Source of the DNA: G963662605 sp963662605
GTDB taxonomy: Bacteria > Bacteroidota > Ignavibacteria > Ignavibacteriales > Ignavibacteriaceae
Length of the DNA stretch: 64,000 bases
Assembly (NCBI GenBank): GCA_963662605.1
Contig: OY759785.1
Coordinates: forward strand, 682,001-746,000
Reading direction: 5' to 3'
This document shows, one piece after another, positions 44,361 through 53,023 of this stretch. Every line of letters begins with the position of its first letter. Position 1 is the first letter of the stretch. The notes beneath the pieces were generated by a model, which searched no databases, had not been told where the DNA came from, and saw only the letters and a program-made list of their open reading frames with translations. A program made the position numbers and the translations under genes.

Positions 44361-44609
44361 ATGAAATTGGAACCCGAATTATTGAATCTTATCGGCAACG
44401 GAAGTATTGCACTCATCGTATTCGTAATGTGGTACATCTCCATTAAGCAATTTGCCCGCCAGCAGGAAAAGAATGCCCGGCAGGAGCAAGAGAATACAAA
44501 GCAGATGTTCGTCATGCTTGAGCAGGACATAAAGTATAAAGAAGTGTTGACCGCTTTGCTCTCGCGTATGGAAACAAAGATTGATATGGCATTGAGGAAC
44601 GACAGATGA
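44361..44609 (+). CDS. Small single-helix membrane protein, BhlA-like holin candidate
   Basis: 82 residues from ATG 44361, with GAGGTAGGA just before. It has one N-terminal membrane helix (LLNLIGNGSIALIVFVMWYI, about 6-27) and a long charged helix (QQEKNARQEQENTKQM...). This layout is that of BhlA/UviB-type phage holins or coiled-coil anchors. The family is not certain. It overlaps the following gene by 4 nt (ATGA) and is first in the rightward packaging operon. Confidence 0.55.
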   Translation: MKLEPELLNLIGNGSIALIVFVMWYISIKQFARQQEKNARQEQENTKQMFVMLEQDIKYKEVLTALLSRMETKIDMALRNDR

Positions 44610-44881
44610 AAAAGAAAACTACTGAAACCCCGGATGCGGCGCCGCAGAAAACCGAAATGGAAAATCTGCAAGAGGATATTCTATTCCTATTGAAAGAATC
44701 GGTTGAGCTTGCGAAAGAAAATCCCAACAGCAATACATTGTATGCTGTATTGCGCGGACTCTCAGCCGCGAAATTATCTTTTGAACTGACGCAGAAAACA
44801 AAGCGTACGGGTAAAAAGGAAAAAATGATTTCGCATGAGATGATCGAATTTATTGAAAAAGAAATTCTCGGTATTAAATAG
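44606..44881 (+). CDS. Small charged protein before the terminase
   Basis: 91 residues. A charged helical protein with an N-terminal KKKTTETPDAAPQK and segments like MENLQEDILFLLKESVELAK. Its place directly before the large terminase is where Mu-like phages have their small terminase or gp27-type gene, so it may be the terminase small subunit; I see no direct sequence proof. It starts in the last codons of the membrane gene and ends one base before the terminase ATG. Confidence 0.55.
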   Translation: MKKKTTETPDAAPQKTEMENLQEDILFLLKESVELAKENPNSNTLYAVLRGLSAAKLSFELTQKTKRTGKKEKMISHEMIEFIEKEILGIK

Positions 44882-44882
44882 T

Positions 44883-46250
44883 ATGATACTAAAGGGACTC
44901 GAAGAAATACAAAGTCATTTACCGCTCTTTCTGCCGTATCAGGTCGAGTGGCTTAAAGATGACTCGCAGGTGAAAGTCTGGGAAAAATCCAGACGTATCG
45001 GCGCAACATTTGTCCAGAGTTATGAGGATGTGCGTGATATCATTAAAGGGAATGTACCTGCGGTGTGGTTCAGTTCGGCAGATGAAACAGCAGCGCGGGA
45101 ATATATTATCTATTGTATGCAGTGGATAAAGCTGCTTACGCTTGCGAAAAGCGGTGATGAAGCGGTGCTTGATATTCAACGCAAAACGGGAACACTGCAA
45201 ATACACTTTTCGAACGGTAAACGCATTACCGCGCTGACGAGCAATCCAAAAGCATTTCGAAGCAAGGGCGGCAAGGTCGTTTTGGATGAGTTTGCACATC
45301 ACGATGATGACGCGGCATTATGGAAAGCGGCAAAACCAGCGATCACCTGGGGCTATCCGCTGAGAATTCTTTCAACGCACAATGGAAAGCAAAGTTTGTT
45401 TTACCGCTTTGTCGAGAATATCAAAAAAGGTTCGCTGCCATGGGGACTCCATACGACCGATATACACAAAGCCGTTGAGGATGGACTTGCCGATAAAATA
45501 TTACAGAAGCATACCACAGAAAAGGAGCGCGAGGCATGGTTGAAAGAACTTCGCGAAAGCTGCTTTGATGAGATAGTCTGGAATGAGGAATTCTGCTGTG
45601 TGCCGGTTGACGAATCAACCGCGCTTCTATCTTATAAACGTATTGCGGAATGTGAATCGCCGGACTGCATTTTGAGAGATAACCTATCGGATGACGGCGA
45701 ATACTATGCCGGTATAGATATAGGCAGAAAGAATGATTTTACCGTGTTAAGTGTTTTGGAAAAACAAAGCGTCGGCTTTTCACTCGCGTTGTTAAAAGTA
45801 ATGAAAGGCGAAACATTCAGCAGACAAAAGGAAATCATGCGGGAGTACCTGTCGCATCCGAAATTACGCCGCTGCTGTATAGACGCGACGGGAATGGGAA
45901 TGCCGCTGGCTGAAGAGCTGCAAAAACAATTTGGCGCTAAAATAGAGGGGATAAATTTTACCGCGCAGATAAAAGAAGAACTCGCCTATACCGTATTAAA
46001 ACATTTCGAGGAAAAGAAGCTCGCTATTCCCGCCGATGTGCAGCTGCGCGATGATCTGCACAGCATTAGGCGCACCCAAACGTCGTCCGGGAACACCAGA
46101 TTTGATGCGGTGCGAACCGGCAGCGGGCACGGGGATAGGTTCTGGTCACTCGCTCTGGCTTTACATGCAGCGCAGAATGCACCCATGCCGATAGCAGTAA
46201 TGTCGAACAATATTAAACGCAAAAGTCGCATAACAAGAAATTTTATTTAA
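44883..46250 (+). CDS. Phage terminase large subunit (Mu gp28-like)
   Basis: 455 residues from ATG 44883, one base after the previous stop; an in-frame ATG at 44853 would add ten residues overlapping it. Walker A-like KSRRIGAT lies at 35-42 and Walker B LDEFAHHDD has Asp135-Glu136. The RNase-H-like nuclease half has YAGIDIGRKNDF with Asp279, and a Gly/Asp-rich GMGMPLAEEL. It uses ATP to pump DNA into proheads and cuts it. Both active sites look intact. Confidence 0.87.
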   Translation: MILKGLEEIQSHLPLFLPYQVEWLKDDSQVKVWEKSRRIGATFVQSYEDVRDIIKGNVPAVWFSSADETAAREYIIYCMQWIKLLTLAKSGDEAVLDIQRKTGTLQIHFSNGKRITALTSNPKAFRSKGGKVVLDEFAHHDDDAALWKAAKPAITWGYPLRILSTHNGKQSLFYRFVENIKKGSLPWGLHTTDIHKAVEDGLADKILQKHTTEKEREAWLKELRESCFDEIVWNEEFCCVPVDESTALLSYKRIAECESPDCILRDNLSDDGEYYAGIDIGRKNDFTVLSVLEKQSVGFSLALLKVMKGETFSRQKEIMREYLSHPKLRRCCIDATGMGMPLAEELQKQFGAKIEGINFTAQIKEELAYTVLKHFEEKKLAIPADVQLRDDLHSIRRTQTSSGNTRFDAVRTGSGHGDRFWSLALALHAAQNAPMPIAVMSNNIKRKSRITRNFI

Positions 46251-46265
46251 ATCCCGGAGGATAGC

Positions 46266-47456
46266 ATGAAAAAAAGAAATCGAAACAGACAGCAGAATGA
46301 GAAAGTCAGCGAAGAAAAACTGCATCGCGAAATTGCGAGTAGAAAGCTGATGAACGATTTACCATACATAATTAATAACTTGCCGGATCCCGATCCGATA
46401 TTGCAGAAAACAGGCAAGTCAATCATCGCGTACCGGGATTTGACTTCCGACGCGCATGTGTACGCAAATATGCAACAGAGGAAAGCCGGTCCTGCATCAA
46501 TGAAGTGGCAGGTGATGAAAAACAGCGCAGGAGATGACGAAGTCCACTTCATCCGTGATGTGCTCGGTAAGTTAGATATTGACAAGCTTATTAATCAGGT
46601 TCTCGATGCCGTGTTCTACGGCTATTCTGTTCTTGAAATTATGTGGGAGGTGAGAAATGGAAAGTATGTACCCACATCCATTGAAGAGAAACCTCAGGAG
46701 TGGTTTGTGTTCGATTCCGACAACAAACTGCGTCTTATGGAAAATTACGGAAGCGAAGGTATCTTGCTGCCGAAGTATAAATTTCTCGTGGCAGTCAACC
46801 AGCCGACTTATCTTAATCCTTATGGAGAAAAGACATTAAGCCGGTGTTATTGGCCGGTGACATTTAAACGGAGCGGCTTGCAGTTTTGGGTAACTTTTAC
46901 CGAAAAATACGGACTGCCGTTCCTTGTTGCAAAAGAACCCCGTACCTACACGAGCGATGAAACTGCGGCACTGCTGGCATCATTGGAAAAGATGTTGAGT
47001 GATACCATTGCCGTTATTCCTGATGATTCAAGCATAGAGTTTATTGAAAGTTCGCGTAATCATTCGAGTGATGTGTATAAAAAGTACCTTGACTTCTGTA
47101 ACACGGAAATATCCAAGGCGATTCTATCTGAAACACTGACTACCGAAGTCACTGACCGGGGAACGTATGCGGCCGCAAAAACTCACCGGGATATTCTGCA
47201 TCATCTTACCGAAGGAGATAAACGGCTGGTCGAAAAGACTGTTAATGCACTTATTTCAATGATATGGGAATTGAATTTTATTGATAACACGCATGATGCG
47301 ATTCCCGTGTTTCAGTTGTACGGCGAAGATGATGTGCATAAGTCGCTTGCAGAACGCGACAAAACACTGCAAAAAATGGGCGTCGTATTTGGTAAGGAAT
47401 ATTATAAGCGATACTACAACCTGAAAGAAGACGAATTCGAAATGAAGGAGAACTAA
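46266..47456 (+). CDS. Phage portal protein (DUF935, Mu gp29-like)
   Basis: 396 residues, with GGAGG just before the ATG. The DUF935 pattern is visible: LPDPDPILQKTGKSI, the QQRKAGPASMKWQV stretch, FYGYSVLEIMWEVRNGKYVP and KYKFLVAVNQPTYLNPYG, then GLPFLVAKEPRTYTSDE. It forms the ring through which DNA enters the head. It is shorter than Mu gp29 but ends at a normal stop, which merges into the next repeat (TAACCGCAAAG). No Mu gpF-like head gene follows. Confidence 0.85.
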   Translation: MKKRNRNRQQNEKVSEEKLHREIASRKLMNDLPYIINNLPDPDPILQKTGKSIIAYRDLTSDAHVYANMQQRKAGPASMKWQVMKNSAGDDEVHFIRDVLGKLDIDKLINQVLDAVFYGYSVLEIMWEVRNGKYVPTSIEEKPQEWFVFDSDNKLRLMENYGSEGILLPKYKFLVAVNQPTYLNPYGEKTLSRCYWPVTFKRSGLQFWVTFTEKYGLPFLVAKEPRTYTSDETAALLASLEKMLSDTIAVIPDDSSIEFIESSRNHSSDVYKKYLDFCNTEISKAILSETLTTEVTDRGTYAAAKTHRDILHHLTEGDKRLVEKTVNALISMIWELNFIDNTHDAIPVFQLYGEDDVHKSLAERDKTLQKMGVVFGKEYYKRYYNLKEDEFEMKEN

Positions 47457-47628
47457 CCGCAAAGACGCAGAGACGCAAAGAATTTTTATATTTGATGAAT
47501 GCGTAGATTAAATAAAGTCGTGTTTTTACTGCAAGTCGATTGTTGTTTTATAAAAAATCTTAGCGGCTTTGCGCCTTAGCGTGATTCATTCTAAAAATAC
47601 TTTGCGTCTCTGCGTCTTTGCGGTCACG
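47455..47628. repeat. CGCRAAG-trimer repeats, pair E (two right arms)
   Basis: Left arm 47455-47487, which begins at the stop codon of the portal gene, and two inverted arms at 47553-47587 and 47595-47628. The second right arm mirrors the left one closely (ACCGCAAAGACGCAGAG). No gene lies between. It marks the right border of the phage module; 47629-47693 then leads into queC. Confidence 0.75.
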
Positions 47629-47693
47629 TTCATAAATGAGATTAGGATTTTTTTTGGAGAATGGGGAAATTGCATAAAATAATTTGAAAGTTT

Positions 47694-48389
47694 ATGAAAA
47701 CGAAAAAACCATTAGCAGTTGTTGCCGTCAGCGGTGGTATGGATAGCTGCGTTACTGCTGCTTTAGCAAAAGAACAATATGATTTAGCTCTGGCGCACTT
47801 TAATTACGGTCAGCGTACGGAAGAGCGAGAGTTGAAAGCTTTTCACGATATAGCTGATTATTACGGTGTTGATCTGCATCACCGGCTTGTAATTGATTTT
47901 TCGCATTTTACAAAAATCGGCGGGTCGTCATTGACGGATTATTCGATGGAAGTCACAAAGGCGGATATTGAAAATAAACACGTACCCTCATCATACGTTC
48001 CATTCAGGAACGCGAATATCCTTTCCGCCTGCGTAAGCTGGGCGGAGGTAATCGGTGCAAAAGCGATTTTTATCGGTGCGGTGTATGAGGACGCGAGCGG
48101 GTATCCGGACTGCCGCCCTGAATTTTACGAGGCATTTGAAAAGATGGTCGAGACGGGAACAAAGCCGGAAACTCATATCAAAATTGTTACGCCGATTATT
48201 CACCTGAGTAAAGAAGAAATTGTAGAAAAAGGTGTTGAACTCAAAGCCCCTTTACATTTGACCTGGTCGTGTTATCAGAATAGCGATGAGGCTTGCGGTG
48301 TATGCGATAGCTGCGCTTTCCGTCTGCGGGGATTCAGACTCGCCGGTGTCGAAGACCCCATTCCCTACAAACAACGCCCGAGTTATTAG
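47694..48389 (+). CDS. queC: 7-cyano-7-deazaguanine synthase
   Basis: 231 residues. The PP-loop SGGMDS is at 13-18. The zinc site has Cys193, Cys201, Cys204 and Cys207 (CYQNSDEACGVCDSC). PFRNANILSACVSWAE and GAVYEDASGYPDCRPEF are family signatures. QueC makes preQ0, the precursor of queuosine in tRNA and of 7-deazaguanine bases in DNA. No other queuosine gene lies nearby. It sits alone between the phage module and the GxxExxY gene. Confidence 0.96.
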   Translation: MKTKKPLAVVAVSGGMDSCVTAALAKEQYDLALAHFNYGQRTEERELKAFHDIADYYGVDLHHRLVIDFSHFTKIGGSSLTDYSMEVTKADIENKHVPSSYVPFRNANILSACVSWAEVIGAKAIFIGAVYEDASGYPDCRPEFYEAFEKMVETGTKPETHIKIVTPIIHLSKEEIVEKGVELKAPLHLTWSCYQNSDEACGVCDSCAFRLRGFRLAGVEDPIPYKQRPSY

Positions 48390-48401
48390 GGGAGGATAGA
48401 A

Positions 48402-48473
48402 CGCGAGCCCGCCCGACCGCTGACGTAGTCATGCGGGCAGGTAACACAGATTTACACTGATATTTCTTTTATC
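48402..48473. repeat. CCCGCCCGACCG unit plus ACACTGAT repeat, left arm
   Basis: A CCCGCCCGACCGCTGACG unit ending ATGCGGGCAGGT is joined to AACACAGATTTACACTGAT (48441-48473). The same junction occurs near 10155-10215. Its inverted partner is at 48901-48947, and the second GxxExxY gene lies between. Confidence 0.7.
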
Positions 48474-48500
48474 AGAATAGAACTGAAGTTTTGATCAGTG

Positions 48501-48878
48501 CTACTTCCGGTCGTTTGTGTATAATTTTCTTTTAAATTCGGCTCTTTTGCCAAAATTGATAAGCAAACCGACTTCGATTTTTGTTGCGCGTAAGTAATTA
48601 ATCAGTTGAAGCTCATGCTCGTGGTTGAGAGATTCGACGGCTTTTAGTTCGACTATGACACGATTATCAACTAGCATATCCGCAAAATAATCGCCTATTA
48701 CATTTCCATCGTAATAAACTTTTATGCTTTTCTGAGTCTCAACTTTGCATCCTTGTTTCTGCAGTTCAATTATCATCGCCCGCTCATAAACCTTTTCAAG
48801 AAATCCAAAGCCAAGCCTGTTATTCACCTGATAAAAAGCATTTATTATTTTTTCAGTAACTTCCTCATGTAAAAACAT
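48501..48878 (-). CDS. GxxExxY protein (PD-(D/E)XK nuclease-like), copy 2
   Basis: 125 residues, full length. The name motif is G-F-L-E-K-V-Y (after NNRLGF). The core has Asp in YFADMLVDN and E-L-K in VIVELKAVESL, so the predicted nuclease site is kept. It is only partly similar to copy 1 (4752-5132) and is in the opposite orientation. It lies between an inverted pair of ACACTGAT repeats (48441-48473 and 48901-48947), just as copy 1 lies between CGCRAAG arms. The role is unknown. Confidence 0.85.
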   Translation of the reverse strand: MFLHEEVTEKIINAFYQVNNRLGFGFLEKVYERAMIIELQKQGCKVETQKSIKVYYDGNVIGDYFADMLVDNRVIVELKAVESLNHEHELQLINYLRATKIEVGLLINFGKRAEFKRKLYTNDRK

Positions 48879-48900
48879 TATCCCCTCATGTTCTATTAAT

Positions 48901-48947
48901 AATCAATCCGTGAGAATCAGTGTCATCTGTGTTATCCGTGTGCTATT
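48901..48947. repeat. ACACTGAT repeat, right arm
   Basis: Read on the minus strand it gives AACACAGATGACACTGAT, the inverted partner of 48441-48473. It lies between the GxxExxY start codon and the ppk1 stop codon. Confidence 0.7.
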
Positions 48948-48951
48948 GCGG

Positions 48952-51093
48952 CTACTCTTTGTCGCTGAGTTTTTTTGCCAACTTTTTCGGCGGCTTGGTG
49001 CTGTTCTTCATAAACCACTCCTGTGAGTTGATAAGCTTTTGTCCTTCTTCAATCGGTGCGAAGTAGTAAGTCCCATCGGGACGCAGCACTCTGGCTTTCT
49101 GATTATCAATCAGCATAACCTTAAGAATAATTTCCTTCAACTGTTTTTTCAGTTTCTCATCGAGAATCGGGAAAGCGATCTCAACGCGGCGGTCGAGGTT
49201 GCGCTGCATAATATCCGCGCTGCTGAGGAAAATTTCAAAGCTGCCGTTATTTTCAAAATAGAATATACGGCTGTGTTCAAGGAATCTGCCGACAATACTG
49301 GTAACACGAATGTTTTCGCTTACTCCGGGTTTTCCGGGAATGAGACAGCAGATGCCGCGCACGATAAGATCTATCTTTACGCCTGCGTTGGATGCTTCAT
49401 ACAATGCGGCGATGAATAACGGATCAACAAGTGAATTTAATTTCATCACGATGCGGCCATCATGTCCCGAGCGGACGTGTTGGACTTCGCGCTCAACGAG
49501 TTCCAGTAGCTTTTCTCGCAGGTTAATCGGTGCGACCAGAAGTTTGTTGAATTCAGTCTGCTTTGAATATCCGGTGAGGTAGTTGAAAATATTGGATACG
49601 TCAACACCAATCTCATCGTTGCAGGTAAACAGCCCGAGGTCGGTATACATTTTGGCGGTTGTCGCGTTATAATTTCCCGTTGAAAGATGGACATATCTAC
49701 GCAAGCCGTCTAACTCTCTCCGTACCACAAGCGCCATTTTTGCATGTGTCTTCAGACCAAGGAGTCCATATACCACATGCGCGCCGACCTTTTCAAGTTC
49801 GCGCGCCCAGAATATATTATTTTCTTCGTCGAATCGCGCTTTCAATTCGACCAGTACAGCGACCTGTTTGCCGCGCTCTGCCGCCTCAATAAGATATTCA
49901 ACAACGGGTGAATTAGCGCCGACGCGATAGAGCGTCTGCTTTATGGCAAGCACATCGGGGTCGCGCGATGCTTTTTTGATAAATTCAATAACAGGAGAAA
50001 ATGATTCATACGGATGATGCAAGAGAATATCTTTTTCTTTTATCGTAGAAAAAATATCCTCATCGTTTTCAAACGCTTTCGGCAATGATGGGATATAAGG
50101 TTTTTCTTTCAACCTGTGCAGGGGTAAATTGGACATTGCCATAACCGTACTGAGTCCAAGCGGACCCTCCATGATATGCACTTCATCCCGGGTTATTTCC
50201 AGATTCTCAATCAAGGTATTGATCATAAACTCCGGCATGTCCATACCGACCTGCAAGCGGATAACATTTCCGAATCTGCGCTGCCGGATATTTTCTTCAA
50301 TAGTTTTCAGCAGATCATCGGCTTCATCTTCCTGAATTTCCATATCCGTATCGCGGGTAATTCTGAAACGGTGTGCTTCAAGAATGTCCATATGCGGAAA
50401 AAGCAAGTTCAGGTTTGCTTTGATAAGATCGCTCAACCACATGAACTTATAAACACGGTTTTCATCATCGGCGTTGTGCCCCTTGGCGGGCTGAAAGATC
50501 GTATCAATACGAAGTAATAGCTGTAATGAATTCGGCACCTTTACTCTTGCAAAAAATTCCTCACCCTTGGGGGAGCGCACTTGTATGGCGAGACTCAGGC
50601 TAAGGTTTGATATATAAGGAAACGGCCGCCCGGGATCGAATGCAAGCGGCGTAAGTACCGGGAAAATCTCTCTCTTAAAATATTCATGCAGCGCAATAAA
50701 CTCTTCCGGACTCAAATCCTCCAGTTTGCAGAGGTATATATTATTTTCTCTCAACTGCGGCAGAATCTCATCCCGCCAGACTTTATTGACCTGTTCAAGC
50801 ATCGGACGAAGAACACTTTCAATTTTTCGCAGCTGCTCAATTGGCGTTAATCCGTCAATCGTCGGCTCGGCAAATCCGGCATCAACCTGATCTTTCAATC
50901 CGGATACGCGGATCATGTAGAATTCATCCAAATTGGAAGCAAAAATGGAAATGAATTTCACTCGCTCCAAGAGCGGCAGTTCGGGATTTATTGCTTCCTC
51001 AAACACGCGTCGGTTGAATTCAATCCAGCTTAACTCGCGGTTGCTGAAATTTTCAGGAAGATTATATTTTTTTAGTAATTCTTTCGTTGACAT
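48952..51093 (-). CDS. ppk1: Polyphosphate kinase 1
   Basis: 713 residues, full length. The N-terminal domain (LSWIEFNRRVFEEA), head domain and the two PLD-like C-terminal domains are seen. The latter have LKTHAKMALVVRRE and YVHLSTGNYNATTAKMYTDLGLFT, with the phosphohistidine region in the THAK/VHLSTGN stretch, then RGICCLIPG. It makes polyphosphate from ATP. It seems to be transcribed alone, with a normal upstream region starting at 51094. Confidence 0.96.
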   Translation of the reverse strand: MSTKELLKKYNLPENFSNRELSWIEFNRRVFEEAINPELPLLERVKFISIFASNLDEFYMIRVSGLKDQVDAGFAEPTIDGLTPIEQLRKIESVLRPMLEQVNKVWRDEILPQLRENNIYLCKLEDLSPEEFIALHEYFKREIFPVLTPLAFDPGRPFPYISNLSLSLAIQVRSPKGEEFFARVKVPNSLQLLLRIDTIFQPAKGHNADDENRVYKFMWLSDLIKANLNLLFPHMDILEAHRFRITRDTDMEIQEDEADDLLKTIEENIRQRRFGNVIRLQVGMDMPEFMINTLIENLEITRDEVHIMEGPLGLSTVMAMSNLPLHRLKEKPYIPSLPKAFENDEDIFSTIKEKDILLHHPYESFSPVIEFIKKASRDPDVLAIKQTLYRVGANSPVVEYLIEAAERGKQVAVLVELKARFDEENNIFWARELEKVGAHVVYGLLGLKTHAKMALVVRRELDGLRRYVHLSTGNYNATTAKMYTDLGLFTCNDEIGVDVSNIFNYLTGYSKQTEFNKLLVAPINLREKLLELVEREVQHVRSGHDGRIVMKLNSLVDPLFIAALYEASNAGVKIDLIVRGICCLIPGKPGVSENIRVTSIVGRFLEHSRIFYFENNGSFEIFLSSADIMQRNLDRRVEIAFPILDEKLKKQLKEIILKVMLIDNQKARVLRPDGTYYFAPIEEGQKLINSQEWFMKNSTKPPKKLAKKLSDKE

Positions 51094-51566
51094 AAGTAAC
51101 CTTGTATTACATTATTCAGATACAGAGGCCGTATATGCGTTGATGCGGCATGTACGGCGAAGCATAAATAATTAATATACAAAAAATCCATACAATCAAG
51201 AATATAAGAATGTGATTTAAAGGGCAAAACAGTCAAAAAGCAGCGTAATGGCGCAAAATTAACATATGCTCAGGGGGTTGCATATTTTACAGATGATCTC
51301 AGTCCCACGAAGAGGGTACGTCCTGGAATTCTACTTCCTAACCCATGAGTTAACTCATGGGTTAGGAAGAGAGAAAGCCGTTCATTCGTCATGAAAAAGC
51401 AAGTGTATAGAACTCTTGTCGCGGATTCCGGATGGCAGGGTTATTAATAACCACGTCATTTATGGCGTGGTGGCTGCTTGTGCCCTTTGAGATTTGCGCC
51501 CATTATTGTATTTTCTCACTTACTTCTCAGGCTTATTGCATTAAATTCATAATACGGGAGAGTGTT
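51094..51566. repeat. Divergent intergenic region before the HExxH gene
   Basis: About 470 nt between the leftward ppk1 and the rightward HExxH gene. It holds an AT-rich ppk1 upstream part, the perfect CCTAACCCATG palindrome at 51335-51368, and an ACGTCATTTATGGCGT palindrome unit (about 51440-51472), which is the inverted form of the sequence at 833-862. An open frame from 51432 runs through these repeats into the downstream gene and should not be used as its start. Confidence 0.6.
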
Positions 51567-52076
51567 ATGCTCGAGGGTGCGAAATCATACACGGCCACAG
51601 ATATAATGAAGCGCTGGATTTTTTCACTGCTTATTATTCCCATTGCCTATTACTTTCTATCCAATCAGGGGCACTACACCTTGATTGATAATTTTGATTT
51701 GATTATCCACGAGCCGGGGCATTTAATATTTTCATTTTTCGGCGAGACCATTCTCATGCTGGGCGGAACACTGATGCAATTGATCCTGCCGTCGCTGCTC
51801 ATTTTGTACGGGCTGAGAGCGCATAAATTGATTTGGACACAGCTTTCCATGTGCTTCCTTGCACAAAACCTCATCAACATCAGTGTTTATGCAGGCGATG
51901 CGGTAGCCATGAAACTAAGACTTCTCGGCCCTCCCGGCGCAAAACACGACTGGCATTACCTGCTGATGAAATATAATATGCTCGATATGACCGATGATGT
52001 CGCAATGTTTTTCTTGGTTATGGCGGGAATTACATTTTTGATTGCTATTTTAGCACCGTTATATATTAAAGATTAG
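51567..52076 (+). CDS. Membrane protein with HExxH motif (M50-like peptidase candidate)
   Basis: 169 residues from ATG 51567, with GGGAGAG upstream. Four to five membrane helices are predicted: WIFSLLIIPIAYYFL, LIFSFFGETILMLGGTLMQLILPSLLILYG, LAQNLINISVYAG and MFFLVMAGITFLIAILAPLYI. HEPGH (48-52) at the start of helix 2 is an HExxH zinc motif, as in site-2 proteases, followed by a G-rich helix. Whether the third ligand exists is not clear (HDWHYLL could take part). Function unproved. It ends 11 nt before the MORN/TonB-type gene. Confidence 0.65.
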   Translation: MLEGAKSYTATDIMKRWIFSLLIIPIAYYFLSNQGHYTLIDNFDLIIHEPGHLIFSFFGETILMLGGTLMQLILPSLLILYGLRAHKLIWTQLSMCFLAQNLINISVYAGDAVAMKLRLLGPPGAKHDWHYLLMKYNMLDMTDDVAMFFLVMAGITFLIAILAPLYIKD

Positions 52077-52087
52077 CAACTCAGATA

Positions 52088-53017
52088 ATGTCAGAAAAAT
52101 ATTTCCGGTTTACTTGTACTAAAAGCTTATCAAGCCTTTTTATACTCGCGGTACTTCTTTCATCAGTTACGCGTGGACAGAGTACACTTCCTGTTGACAC
52201 GATCAAAACCTATTACAATAACGGGCGGGTTTCATCTGCTGTGCCGTATTATCAAAACAGACCCGAAGGTATCGGCAGGATTTATTATGAGTCCGGCGTG
52301 CTGAAAGAAGAACGCACCTATCAGGCAGGCGTTGTTTCGGGTACAGTAAAGCGTTATGATGCCACCGGCACGTTACGCGAGTTATTCACCATTGAAAACG
52401 GCAAGCGCGAAGGCGCAAGTTCGGTGTATGATGAGCGCGGCAATTTCGTTGAAGATAAAATGTATTTTGCGGGAAGGTTACAGCCGCCCGATACTGCATT
52501 CGCCGCACAGGAACCCACCGAACCGGCATACGACACGCAAAAGAATGTTCCGCCCTCTATTGCCGAAGAAACCCGACCGGCTATTCTTGATGCTGAAGCC
52601 GCTGCCTCAAACGATACTCTGGTTATTGATCTGTCGGATTCCGCTGCGGTACAAGAACTGCATCTCGCGGTTGTGCCCTCACCGCTGCACGGCATGAAGA
52701 ATTTTTATGATCTGGTATTTTACCCCTCAAAAGCCGTTGAAAAAAAGATACAGGGTACCGTTAAAATTAAAGCTCTGCTCGATCAATACGGGGACGTGCT
52801 GAAAACGGAAATTGTCAAGGGAATCGGATACGGCTGCGAAGAAGCTGCTAATATAGCTGTGTATTATACCAAGTTCATTCCCGCTGTCAGAAAAACCGAA
52901 CCCGTGCCTTGCTACGTCATTTTCCCCGTCACCTTCACCCTGGACATCGTCCAGCAACAGCAAGAAAACCTCCGCAAAGGTCAGCTGAACAAAGATATTA
53001 AACCCGGAACGGATTAG
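52088..53017 (+). CDS. MORN-repeat and TonB C-terminal domain protein
   Basis: 309 residues. An N-terminal signal peptide or anchor (LSSLFILAVLLSSV) is followed by MORN_2-type repeats (YYNNGRVSSAVPYYQNRPEGIGRIYYESG, LKEERTYQAGVVSGTVKRYD and similar; about 38-125), a linker rich in Pro, Thr and Ala (about 135-175) and a TonB C-terminal-like domain (about 220-290: VEKKIQGTVKIKALLDQYGD, CYVIFPVTFTLD). It may link an outer-membrane partner to the envelope. The first-gene partner is the HExxH protein, 11 nt before. Confidence 0.7.
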   Translation: MSEKYFRFTCTKSLSSLFILAVLLSSVTRGQSTLPVDTIKTYYNNGRVSSAVPYYQNRPEGIGRIYYESGVLKEERTYQAGVVSGTVKRYDATGTLRELFTIENGKREGASSVYDERGNFVEDKMYFAGRLQPPDTAFAAQEPTEPAYDTQKNVPPSIAEETRPAILDAEAAASNDTLVIDLSDSAAVQELHLAVVPSPLHGMKNFYDLVFYPSKAVEKKIQGTVKIKALLDQYGDVLKTEIVKGIGYGCEEAANIAVYYTKFIPAVRKTEPVPCYVIFPVTFTLDIVQQQQENLRKGQLNKDIKPGTD

Positions 53018-53023
53018 ATTTCT

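Noticed and set aside
51432..51566. Extension of the HExxH protein to an upstream ATG at 51432
   Set aside because: The extra 45 codons come from a palindromic repeat; ATG 51567 has a good ribosome binding site.
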